Below, piece by piece: positions 15,628 through 22,970 of a DNA stretch of 32,381 nucleotides (the first letter of the stretch is position 1; each line of letters opens with the position of its first letter). The stretch covers positions 1 to 32,381 of the forward strand of contig CAKQRB010000041.1 of assembly GCA_934271195.1 (NCBI GenBank), in the 5' to 3' direction. The notes beneath the pieces are model-generated. The model was not told the origin of the DNA. It ran no database searches and was given only the letters and a program-made list of their open reading frames with translations. Origin of the DNA: an uncultured Alphaproteobacteria bacterium. GTDB lineage: Bacteria > Pseudomonadota > Alphaproteobacteria > RF32 > CAG-239. Made by a program: the position numbers and the translations under genes.

Positions 15628-16416
15628 ATGGCAACAGCAAACAATAGCAACATGGTTGTATTTTGTGGCGGTTACGACGCCGAGATGGTTGAAATCATTA
15701 ATATTTGCCGTGAGGCAGGTATTAATGTCATTGACAAACATCTTGGCTGGGGAGCTGCAGCTTCGGCTTACACTGAAGAAATCGCACAAGCGGTTTCTGA
15801 AGGAAAAACTCCCGTCCTCGTGGAGTTGGCTGGAGCTGAGGCAGTTGCCGGCGCTATCATTGTGGATCACCACAATGAGAATGCGGGCAAGCCTGCAAGT
15901 ATTTTACAGGTTCTCGACCTCCTCGACATGGAGACAACCCGTCTTCAGCAGCTAATTGCAGCCAATGACAGCGGGTATATCCCCTGCATGTTGTCGCTTG
16001 GCGCAACCCCTGAAGAAGTTGCAGAGGTCCGTCTTCTTGATCGCTCCGCTCAGGGCATCACCCCGGAGCAGGAGAAGGAAGCAGAAAGAGCCATTGCGGC
16101 TGCAGAAGTGGTGAACGGGGTTACCATCGTGAGGATGGCACACTCCAAAACCGCCACAGTATGCGACCGCCTCTTCAACCCCAAGAAGGAACAGCGACTG
16201 CTGATTCTTTCCGCTGATGGAGAGAGCAACTTCTTCGGAAACGGAGAGTTGTGTCTCGCTCTACAGGGGGAGAAAATCGGAAAGACCCCGGAAGGTTGGG
16301 ATATGTACTCCAACTTCGGGGGTTGGGTAGGAGGAAATCTTCCGACTTCCGGTTTCTGGGGCGGCTACGGCGACCAGAAGGCAATTGAAAACTATGTCGT
16401 TAACTATTTTGCTTAA
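15628..16416 (+). CDS. DHH-motif protein of foreign composition, unknown function
   Basis: A 262-aa soluble protein. VFCGGYDAEMVEIINICREAG opens the sequence. A DHH motif lies in AIIVDHHNENAGKPASILQ, followed by AANDSGYIPCML with an Asp that could be a second metal ligand. A Gly/Trp-rich end (GGWVGGNLPTSGFWGGYG) recalls the glycine-rich loop of DHHA domains. This suggests a DHH-type phosphoesterase fold, but the usual N-terminal D-x-D site is not evident. The gene uses GC-rich codons (CTC, CGC, GAG, AAG), unlike its neighbours, and has no Shine-Dalgarno at any of its starts (TTG 15607, ATG 15622, ATG 15628). It ends at a strong terminator. Horizontal transfer is likely. Confidence 0.7.
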   Translation: MATANNSNMVVFCGGYDAEMVEIINICREAGINVIDKHLGWGAAASAYTEEIAQAVSEGKTPVLVELAGAEAVAGAIIVDHHNENAGKPASILQVLDLLDMETTRLQQLIAANDSGYIPCMLSLGATPEEVAEVRLLDRSAQGITPEQEKEAERAIAAAEVVNGVTIVRMAHSKTATVCDRLFNPKKEQRLLILSADGESNFFGNGELCLALQGEKIGKTPEGWDMYSNFGGWVGGNLPTSGFWGGYGDQKAIENYVVNYFA

Positions 16417-16430
16417 CGACATAAAAATAG

Positions 16431-16467
16431 AGAAAGAGAGGAACGATTCCTCTCTTTCTTTGTTTTT
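16431..16467 (+). terminator. Terminator of the DHH-motif gene
   Basis: A perfect 13-bp stem (16431-16443 with 16447-16459) and 3-base loop, followed by TTGTTTTTATTT. It lies 15 bases after the stop. Confidence 0.85.
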
Positions 16468-16684
16468 ATTTATCGCTTTAATTGTTAGAATGTATTCTTT
16501 TTCCTGACATTTGACCACATCCGCCCCAACATCTCTCCCCCGTTGCTGATGATTAAATTGGTTTAAGTTTTCCTTCATCTTTTGAGGTTTCAATCTTGTT
16601 TGCGTTGTATAGGGCTTGACAGGAAAATGATAATGAAAATATACAGTTTTGGTATTTAAATCATACGAACCGCAAATTTTTGGT
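16468..16684. other. Intergenic stretch without a supported gene
   Basis: No gene is supported. On the minus strand a short frame GGEMLGRMWSNVRKKNTF reads protein-like between stops (about 16490-16560) and may be the tail of a decayed gene. On the plus strand TTGACA (16616-16621), 18 bases and TATACA (16640-16645) form a promoter-like pair with no gene behind it; it would read antisense to tRNA-Glu. Confidence 0.3.
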
Positions 16685-16721
16685 AAAAAAATAAGAGGTT
16701 ACATTAAAAAATGTTGCCTCT
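16685..16721 (-). terminator. Terminator of tRNA-Glu
   Basis: On the minus strand a stem of two 5-bp blocks (around AGAGG/CCTCT and ACATT/AATGT, with a 2-base internal mismatch) is followed by TATTTTTTT. It starts nine bases after the tRNA 3' end. Confidence 0.6.
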
Positions 16722-16729
16722 CTCAAAAT

Positions 16730-16805
16730 TGGCGACCCCAACGAGATTCGAACTCGTGTTCCCACCGTGAAAGGGTGGTGTCCTAGGCCTCTAGACGATG
16801 GGGTC
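16730..16805 (-). tRNA. tRNA-Glu (anticodon UUC)
   Basis: On the minus strand the 76 bases fold as a complete cloverleaf. The acceptor is GACCCCA with TGGGGTC, the anticodon loop is CTTTCAC (anticodon TTC), the T arm is ACGAG-TTCGAAT-CTCGT, and the discriminator G is followed by an encoded CCA. It has its own promoter and terminator. The accessory patch 14.7-16.7 kb lies on its 3' side, the usual side for integrase-mediated insertion. No duplicated tRNA end was found in the window. Confidence 0.96.
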
Positions 16806-16823
16806 ATTTAGAAACTAGGTGCA

Positions 16824-16852
16824 TATATAAAGGTTATTTTTGCCGCGGTCAA
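16824..16852 (-). promoter_or_regulatory. Promoter of tRNA-Glu
   Basis: TTGACC (16847-16852, read on the minus strand), 17 bases, then TATATA (16824-16829). The inferred start is about ten bases before the mature tRNA 5' end. Confidence 0.65.
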
Positions 16853-16888
16853 GATTTTTTTTTAGATTTTTATATATTTTTTTATTTT

Positions 16889-18124
16889 TTATTGCGGAAT
16901 ACCCGTAACCTCTGCGATTTTGCTCATCGGCACCAGTTTTATTCCTTTTTTTTCCAACTCGGGAAGCCAAGTTGCCAAGGCCTGAAACGTGCCGCTTTTG
17001 GGATGTCCGATTGCCACAGCATAGCCATTTTTCCGCGCAATTCGTTCCGTCAGACGGAGTTGGCCGTTAATATAATCAACATTATTTTCATTATCCAGAA
17101 AAACATGGCGGTGGGCATATACCACACCATGTTTGCCGGCTTCCTGCCTGCCGACCGATTTGGCCGAAGTTTTGGAATCTAAAAAGAACAACCCGTGTTT
17201 TTTCAAAACCTCCATAACCGCTCCCAAACGTTCCGAATCTTCCGTAAACAAACTGCCCATGTGATTATTAATCCCTTTGACATGGTCAAATTTTGCCAGC
17301 ATTTCTTCCAGACATTTGCCGACTTCTTCCGGTTTCATATTTACGGTCAGAACATCCGGCGCAACATCTCTATTACTTTTGGCCTGCATAGGCACATGAA
17401 TCATAATCTCGTGTCCGGACTGACGCGCTGCCGCAATCTGTTCCGGAAGCTTTTTGGCATAGGTCAGAAAAGAAGAAGTTAACGGTGCCCGCAAAGAAGA
17501 AATATCCGCCGTACGTTTAGGACTGACGCCCATATCGTCAATCACTACGGCAATAACCGGCTGCGGTCCGAAATACATTGGCCGTTTGGAAGGGAAAATG
17601 CCCATTTCGCGGATGCTGCGATGACCGTGATAAATATGATAATCTTCGCCATATTGCCTGAGAAGCTCCGCCTCGGAAAGCTCCTCTTCCTCCATATAGG
17701 CTTCAGAAGGAAGTTCTTCCTCATAGGTTTCTTCAATCTTATCCATTTCGGCAATGTCATTAATAGTGGCGGCTTCTTCTTCAGGACTCAGCATTTTTAT
17801 CGCAAGTTCAGTATTCAGCTCTTCCGAGCGGATAATTTTGATTTCTTCGCCTTCCAAAGCGGAGAAAAAAGAATCTGTCGGCTGTCGACAGCTCATACCG
17901 TCAGGGCAAGGCTGTTCAGGGTTCGGCGCAACCTCAAGACCGCTGATTTCCAATTTTGAACCAATGCTTTCCGGCTTGCTTTCAGGATGAACGTTTTTGA
18001 TGGTTTCAAGAAAAAACCAGCTAAAGGAAAAAGCCAAAAAGACACCCAGCAAAGCCCGAAAGACCATCCGAATCCGATTCTGAAGCAATGAGCGTTCGCG
18101 CCAGTCTTTTTTTTGAAAAAACAA
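16889..18124 (-). CDS. Divergent polysaccharide deacetylase, membrane-anchored
   Basis: The 411-aa protein begins MFFQKKDWRERSLLQNRIRM, then a membrane anchor (VFRALLGVFLAFSFSWFFL). A long acidic, Glu-rich linker (about 40-180) follows, then the Polysacc_deac_2 (YibQ-like) domain: VIAVVIDDMGVS, IMIHVPMQ, GINNHMGSLFTED, GLFFLDSKTSA, AIGHPKSGTF. The Asp-Asp and His residues are the putative metal site. These periplasmic proteins are often linked to envelope or EnvC-like functions; the substrate is unknown. The TTG at 18124 is chosen because AGAAGGA lies eight bases before it and no ATG is available until residue 20 of this version; the frame is open to 18247. The true start is uncertain. Confidence 0.82.
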   Translation of the reverse strand: MFFQKKDWRERSLLQNRIRMVFRALLGVFLAFSFSWFFLETIKNVHPESKPESIGSKLEISGLEVAPNPEQPCPDGMSCRQPTDSFFSALEGEEIKIIRSEELNTELAIKMLSPEEEAATINDIAEMDKIEETYEEELPSEAYMEEEELSEAELLRQYGEDYHIYHGHRSIREMGIFPSKRPMYFGPQPVIAVVIDDMGVSPKRTADISSLRAPLTSSFLTYAKKLPEQIAAARQSGHEIMIHVPMQAKSNRDVAPDVLTVNMKPEEVGKCLEEMLAKFDHVKGINNHMGSLFTEDSERLGAVMEVLKKHGLFFLDSKTSAKSVGRQEAGKHGVVYAHRHVFLDNENNVDYINGQLRLTERIARKNGYAVAIGHPKSGTFQALATWLPELEKKGIKLVPMSKIAEVTGIPQ

Positions 18125-18294
18125 AAGTCCGATCCTTCTTTGTAAAAGATTTTTAATTTCTGCGCGGATTGTAAACTTTGTTTGGCAAATTTTCAAGCCA
18201 ATATATCTTTTTTTTTGCAAAAAAACACTGGATTTAAACACAAACAAGGACTATATTATATTTGAAAATTAAAGGGATAAGTGAGAAATAAAAG

Positions 18295-19347
18295 ATGAAA
18301 AAGAATATAAAAGAATTTTTGAAAACGGTCAGGAACAAAATGCTGACTCTGGGACTTACAGTTTCCGGTCTCGGCACGGCTTCTGCCGTACAAGCCAATA
18401 CGAGCGGAAATTCTCCCGAGGCTTATGCTCCCAATACCAAAAGCGCATTGTTTGATTATAAAAAAACAAAATTTAATACCGTTGAATACAAAAGCAGCGG
18501 CATTTACAAGGGCGGTATTGAAGTTAACTTTGCCGAATGTACGCCGCACCATTTGGGCTGGGTTTTTGAATCCGGCATGAAGCCCGGTATTGTTGATCCG
18601 ACCAATTCTTATATCGGTCTGTTCCAAATGGATTTGGGCGGAACGATGGCTACTTTTTTGAAAGAAAACAAAGATAAATACCCCAAACTCGCCACTCTCG
18701 GAAAAACCAAGGAAATGCGCACGATTAAAAACGGCCCGTTTCAGAAATTGTGGAAAGAACTGGACAGTCCGAAATTTCGTCAGGATCAGGCCGAATTTAT
18801 GGAAAAGCATAAATATGCGCCGATATTTGAGGAACTGCGCGAGATTGAAGGATTGGACATTGACCGCCGCGGAGATGCCCTGCATGGCGCAATTACTTCT
18901 GCGGCAAACCAGTATCGCAAAGATGTGGTCGTAAAGATGGTGAAGACAGCCTATCATCAGGCTGCCGAAGGAAAAAAGCCGAGCGATGTGCAAACTGGCG
19001 ATATTATTGGCAATTTTTATGACCTACGGGTCAAGCGTTCTCCGGGATTGAAAAACCGTCTGCTTGGCGTGACCAATAAAAAAGGCAAAAAAATTGTTTT
19101 TGGCGAAAAAGACATGGCGTTGGATTATCAGAGCTTTTTGGAACAAGAACAGGTTAATCTGTTTGCCAAAAGCGATCGTTCCTTCACGGCAACGCTGCCG
19201 TTGCCATCTTGGTCTGCCGTCAGCCTTCGTACTCAAATAAAAAGTCCGGAAAAAGAAGTGATTTCGCCTTTGGCACTCAACACGTCGGCAAAAAAGAACG
19301 TTTATAAAAAACGGGAAATCATTAATCGCTTAAAACGTTCTCGGTAA
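18295..19347 (+). CDS. Secreted chitosanase/lysozyme-like protein
   Basis: A 350-aa protein with a signal peptide (TLGLTVSGLGTASAVQA, cleavage near residue 34). The centre (about 90-215) reads SYIGLFQMDLGGTMATFLKE, then PFQKLWKELDSPKFRQDQAEFMEKHKYAPIFEEL, then ALHGAITSAANQYRKD. This order resembles the helical lysozyme/chitosanase-like domain found in VgrG-associated and phage-type muramidases. An Glu before this block (FESGMKPG) could be catalytic. The function is inferred from this pattern only. The C-terminal 100 residues are basic with no recognised domain. Its own terminator follows. The ribosome binding site is weak. Confidence 0.6.
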   Translation: MKKNIKEFLKTVRNKMLTLGLTVSGLGTASAVQANTSGNSPEAYAPNTKSALFDYKKTKFNTVEYKSSGIYKGGIEVNFAECTPHHLGWVFESGMKPGIVDPTNSYIGLFQMDLGGTMATFLKENKDKYPKLATLGKTKEMRTIKNGPFQKLWKELDSPKFRQDQAEFMEKHKYAPIFEELREIEGLDIDRRGDALHGAITSAANQYRKDVVVKMVKTAYHQAAEGKKPSDVQTGDIIGNFYDLRVKRSPGLKNRLLGVTNKKGKKIVFGEKDMALDYQSFLEQEQVNLFAKSDRSFTATLPLPSWSAVSLRTQIKSPEKEVISPLALNTSAKKNVYKKREIINRLKRSR

Positions 19348-19358
19348 AAGAACAGCAT

Positions 19359-19384
19359 AAGCTCCTTTTTTAAGGAGCTTTTTT
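19359..19384 (+). terminator. Terminator of the lysozyme-like gene
   Basis: AAGCTCCTT (19359-19367) with AAGGAGCTT (19372-19380), a 4-base loop, then TTTT continuing from the stem's TT. It lies 11 bases after the stop and immediately before the lexA promoter. Confidence 0.88.
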
Positions 19385-19385
19385 C

Positions 19386-19414
19386 TTGACATTTTTCAAG
19401 AACTAAAATAGAAC
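19386..19414 (+). promoter_or_regulatory. lexA promoter with embedded SOS box
   Basis: TTGACA (19386-19391), a 17-base spacer and TAGAAC (19409-19414). The direct repeat GAAC-N7-GAAC (19400-19403 and 19411-19414) spans the spacer and the -10. This is the known alphaproteobacterial LexA operator (GTTC-N7-GTTC read on the other strand), so LexA would block its own promoter. Confidence 0.8.
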
Positions 19415-19450
19415 ATATTTATACTGTTTTTTTTGATAAGGACAAGGCTG

Positions 19451-20107
19451 ATGCTGACCCAAAAACAATACAAGCTTTTGATGTTTATTAATAAGATGAT
19501 TAAAGAAACAGGCTGTCCGCCATCGTTTGACGAGATGAAAGATGCTATCGGCTTGAAGTCCAAGTCAGGTATTCATAACATGATTGAATCTTTATGCGAG
19601 CGCAACTTTATTAAAAAACTGCCGCATAAGGCACGGGCTCTTGAAGTATTGCACATGCCCAAACTGAAGCCTAGTTCCATTATTGAAGAAGAAAGAAAAC
19701 GCGAGCAGGCAATTCAGAACGGAATGATTGAGATTCCGCTTTACGGCCAAGTTGCCGCCGGTTTGCCAATCGACGCCATTGCCGATGAGAATGAAAAGAT
19801 TTTTGTACCGTTTGACATGGTTTCCCGCGGGTCACATTACGCCCTGCATGTCTCCGGCGATTCAATGAAAGAAGCCGGTATTCTGAATGGCGATATTGTT
19901 GTTATCAAAAAAACCGAAACAGCCGATAACGGTGATATCGTCGTGGCTTTGGTTGATGACGACGTGGCTACGCTGAAAAAATTTAAGAAAGAAAATGACA
20001 ATATTTTGCTCATTCCGTTTAATGAAAATTATGACGTGCAAAAATATCTGGCTTCACGGGTAAAAATTCAGGGCAAACTGGCTGGTCTTATCCGCAAATA
20101 CGCCTAG
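19451..20107 (+). CDS. lexA: SOS repressor LexA
   Basis: The 218-aa product has an N-terminal winged HTH (LTQKQYKLLMFINKMIKETG, then PPSFDEMKDAIGLKSKSGIHNMIESL) and a C-terminal S24 peptidase-like domain. The self-cleavage site is Ala103-Gly104 (VAAGLP), with catalytic Ser138 in HVSGDSM and Lys176 in DVATLKKF. It represses DNA-damage genes until RecA filaments stimulate its cleavage. The ATG at 19451 has AAGGACAAGG ahead of it; the longer open frame to 19433 is rejected because homologs begin at MLT. The upstream GAAC-N7-GAAC box implies autoregulation. Confidence 0.96.
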   Translation: MLTQKQYKLLMFINKMIKETGCPPSFDEMKDAIGLKSKSGIHNMIESLCERNFIKKLPHKARALEVLHMPKLKPSSIIEEERKREQAIQNGMIEIPLYGQVAAGLPIDAIADENEKIFVPFDMVSRGSHYALHVSGDSMKEAGILNGDIVVIKKTETADNGDIVVALVDDDVATLKKFKKENDNILLIPFNENYDVQKYLASRVKIQGKLAGLIRKYA

Positions 20108-20145
20108 CTTCCGGCTTGTATTGCGGCATCTTTTTGATAAAAACG

Positions 20146-21327
20146 TTATTGTGGTATCGGATGCGGACCGGTATAGATTTTGCTGTCTGACGGAATGTTT
20201 CTGCCTATTCCACCACTTAAATTGTTCAGCCGTACGAAACCCATTTCTCCGTTATCAAGCATAATTCTTGCCCAAATATCATCCGGCGTTTTTCCGGTCA
20301 AGCGCACAGTGGTTTGTCCGCGCAGTTCGGTTATGACATCAAACTCATCTGACGGGCCGTACATAATTTTAGCGGCATTTTTCAGATGATAAAGATTGCT
20401 CAGGTTTGAAGTATCTGCCGGAATATTCAAAATTTTACTGACCATCATGTCATCAAAAGTTTCGCGGCCATCATTAAAGCGAACTTCCTGATTATAAATA
20501 ATTTCTTTGCGGTCAGTAAAATAGTTTAACAGCTCGCTTTCCGTCACAAATTTTGCGGTGGTCGGCACAAGAGCGCCAACCAAAATCAAAGCGGGAATCA
20601 CCAACTGGATATATTTGAGCCGATTAAAATTGAACCGAGGCAGGCTAACCTGCGGGTTTTCGCCCAGAAAATAAATCAGCTTCTGCAACAGCCCACGCTG
20701 ATAAGGGTTGGCGTAATCCATCGCCTGCAGCGCGGAATACAGCGCTTTGTCTTTTTTGTTTTCCTGCGCATAGGCCAGTGCATTGTGAATCAGCAGCGTC
20801 AGGTTTCTCTGACGGTTTTGGTTGATACCGGAATAATTGTCTTTGATTGCCTGAATGTTTTTGCTGAAAGCCGGCCACCCCCACCAGCCCAGCAACCAGT
20901 TTTGCAACGAAGTCTGAAAGATCAGACCGGCAGCTTCTTTGGCATTGCAAATTTCATCTTTTTTTTCATCTGTCGTTTTGATGATTTTTCCGATAACTCG
21001 CCGCAACGAAAAGACACGCAGGTACGGATTTTCTTGTCCGCTCCGGTCTGAGTACACCTTTAACGCAAACATATCTGGAAAATCTTTGGCGGTATAAGCT
21101 TGCGTTAACAAATCATAGAACAGGCGGCTGTCTTGCTCTTTCAAAATATCATACGCCACGGAAAGTTTTTGAAATTTCTCGGTTGCTTCCGCTCCGGAAT
21201 TGTGATCGGGATGCCATAATTTTGCCCGTTCACGGTAGTTCTGCTTTATACGATTTTCATCGGCGTCAAACGGAACGCCCAAAATCTGATAATAGCCCAA
21301 AGCATCTGTTGTATATTGCATCATCAT
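20146..21327 (-). CDS. Membrane-anchored J-domain protein with C-terminal SH3-like domain
   Basis: A 393-aa protein. Residues 10-65 form a DnaJ domain (YYQILGVPFDADENRIKQNYRERAKLWHPDHNSG) with the HPD motif intact at 39-41, so it should stimulate an Hsp70 ATPase. A helical middle follows, with a Trp-rich patch LLGWWGWPAF near 145. A single membrane helix is at about 236-257 (LVIPALILVGALVPTT). The C-terminus resembles an SH3b domain (AKIMYGPSDEFDVITELRGQ, then DDIWARIMLDNGEMGFVRL). It starts within an ATGA overlap with the FliK-like gene, so it is the last gene of the flagellar operon. It faces lexA with only 38 bases and no clear terminator. Its partner is unknown. Confidence 0.75.
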   Translation of the reverse strand: MMMQYTTDALGYYQILGVPFDADENRIKQNYRERAKLWHPDHNSGAEATEKFQKLSVAYDILKEQDSRLFYDLLTQAYTAKDFPDMFALKVYSDRSGQENPYLRVFSLRRVIGKIIKTTDEKKDEICNAKEAAGLIFQTSLQNWLLGWWGWPAFSKNIQAIKDNYSGINQNRQRNLTLLIHNALAYAQENKKDKALYSALQAMDYANPYQRGLLQKLIYFLGENPQVSLPRFNFNRLKYIQLVIPALILVGALVPTTAKFVTESELLNYFTDRKEIIYNQEVRFNDGRETFDDMMVSKILNIPADTSNLSNLYHLKNAAKIMYGPSDEFDVITELRGQTTVRLTGKTPDDIWARIMLDNGEMGFVRLNNLSGGIGRNIPSDSKIYTGPHPIPQ

Positions 21328-22970
21328 ATAAAAATACCGTTTTCCAAAGTTGCATTCTTATTTTCATCTTCGCAGATTTTTATAAAATTTTCTTTAACAT
21401 TTATTTTCATATTACCTCTATAGCCCACGTCTTCGAGAGATTTTTGAAAAAGCCGCATCATCTCACTGCAAAAATCGCGCGGCATGTCTTTCTCTGTGCG
21501 GACAATCAAATCAAAACGCTTATCTTTGACAAAGGAAAAACCATCCAGCTGGAAAGCGCCCAACACTGAAAAAGACGTATCAACCACAAAGCGGACGGCC
21601 GATTTTTCTTTACGGCGTTTTTCCTGCCGCTGCTGTTCTTCATCTTCCATTTTTTTGACGGCAATCCGAATCCGGTTGAACATATTATCGCCGTAAAAAG
21701 GAATATTAATAATTTTCCAACCGCTGTTCTCCTGCACCTGTGCGTTCACTGCATTATTTAATTTTTCCAAGACTTCGGCGCCATCCGTCCCCGCGGTTTT
21801 TAAACGGTTCAGCGTTTCGGTTCCAAGCCAGTGCTCAGGCTTGCCGCTACGGGCAGCTTTGACAAAGGACATAATGTTAGATAACAGTTTTTCATTATTT
21901 TGCGGAATTTTTTGCAGTATCGTGTCTTCAACATCATTCATTCCCCGCGCCTGCAACAATTCAAAAATCTCTTTCAGCCCCGATAAGGGCAACTTTGGCG
22001 TTTCAGCCGCCTTATTCTGAAACAAGCCTGTGATTTGAAGCAGCACTTTGGTTTCATCCGGAATTTTAAGATTGGCTTCCGGCACCAACGGTCCAAGCGG
22101 GGTTTTCACTACTGGCCAGAGCCTGCCATCCGCGGTTTTCATCTCTCCTGTTATAAGCTTGTTTTGTTGTGTCGTTACCTGCCCGACAATGTCTTTTGTC
22201 AGCTGTTGTACAACTTTTTCTGGCAAGACGCCGACATCGGACGGTAAGTTGTTTTTAACCAGCGTCACAATTTTTTGCAGAAAATCAGACTGGAAAATTT
22301 TGTCTGCAGGAACATTTTTTTGCGCCATATCAGTCGGAACAGAGACGATTTGCAGCTGTAAACTAAATTGGTTTAAGTTCTCGCCAAGTTGTCTTGCGAC
22401 TGTTGAAGGAATATTGTTCCGTATAAAAATTTTTTCCAGTTCCGTTCCCAATTTTAACGGCAGCATTTCGGCTTTTGAAAATAAGAAGTTTTTATCCGTT
22501 ATGATTGCCGTTTCCGTTTTTGCCGGTATTACCCTACCACTATCCGGTTCGGGCATTACAAGTTTTTTTACGCTCTGTCCGCTTGTCGGCACGTCTGTCG
22601 GGCGGGACAGAAAATCTTCAGGTTTCTGATTATTGATTGTCAAAATTTTTAATTCAAAGCTCTGCGAATTTTTAGAAATCAGACGGGCAGAAAGTTTATA
22701 TTCTCCGCCGTCTGGCAGGGTGAGATTTTTTCCGCCCCGTAAAGTCACCGGAATATCCAAGAGTTTGCCGGTCGCCGGCTCCTTTATCATCGCTTGAAGT
22801 TTGGTTACATCAGGATTTCCGCCGTTTTGTAACAGCTCCAACAGCAAGGTTTCGCCAAGCCCCAGCCTTTGCAATTCCGGCGGAGGATTTTCTATTTGCA
22901 CCATCAGACTTCCTTCCAGACTGGCTCCACCCAGTCCGGAGATATTTACGGAAGGAATCAGGCTATCCAT
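21324..22970 (-). CDS. FliK-like flagellar hook-length control protein (tentative)
   Basis: A 548-aa protein with no signal peptide. The N-terminal 450 residues are of variable, Gln/Lys/Pro-rich type with weak motifs. The C-terminal 100 residues (AVRFVVDTSFSVLGAFQLDGFSFVKDKRFDLIVRT... then FQKSLEDVGYRGNMKI) resemble the compact C-terminal domain of FliK, which contacts FlhB to switch export specificity after hook completion. Length is also typical of FliK. It overlaps the end of flhG by eight bases and the J-domain gene by four. Position in the operon supports a flagellar role. The family call rests on weak similarity; another export-related protein is possible. Confidence 0.5.
   Translation of the reverse strand: MDSLIPSVNISGLGGASLEGSLMVQIENPPPELQRLGLGETLLLELLQNGGNPDVTKLQAMIKEPATGKLLDIPVTLRGGKNLTLPDGGEYKLSARLISKNSQSFELKILTINNQKPEDFLSRPTDVPTSGQSVKKLVMPEPDSGRVIPAKTETAIITDKNFLFSKAEMLPLKLGTELEKIFIRNNIPSTVARQLGENLNQFSLQLQIVSVPTDMAQKNVPADKIFQSDFLQKIVTLVKNNLPSDVGVLPEKVVQQLTKDIVGQVTTQQNKLITGEMKTADGRLWPVVKTPLGPLVPEANLKIPDETKVLLQITGLFQNKAAETPKLPLSGLKEIFELLQARGMNDVEDTILQKIPQNNEKLLSNIMSFVKAARSGKPEHWLGTETLNRLKTAGTDGAEVLEKLNNAVNAQVQENSGWKIINIPFYGDNMFNRIRIAVKKMEDEEQQRQEKRRKEKSAVRFVVDTSFSVLGAFQLDGFSFVKDKRFDLIVRTEKDMPRDFCSEMMRLFQKSLEDVGYRGNMKINVKENFIKICEDENKNATLENGIFI

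Noticed and set aside
16616..16645. TTGACA-N18-TATACA on the plus strand
   Set aside because: A fair promoter match, but no gene follows on that strand before 18295 and it would oppose tRNA-Glu. Probably chance.
18256..18993. 245-codon minus-strand open frame opposite the lysozyme-like gene
   Set aside because: The plus-strand gene has a signal peptide, a domain pattern and a terminator; the minus frame has none of these.
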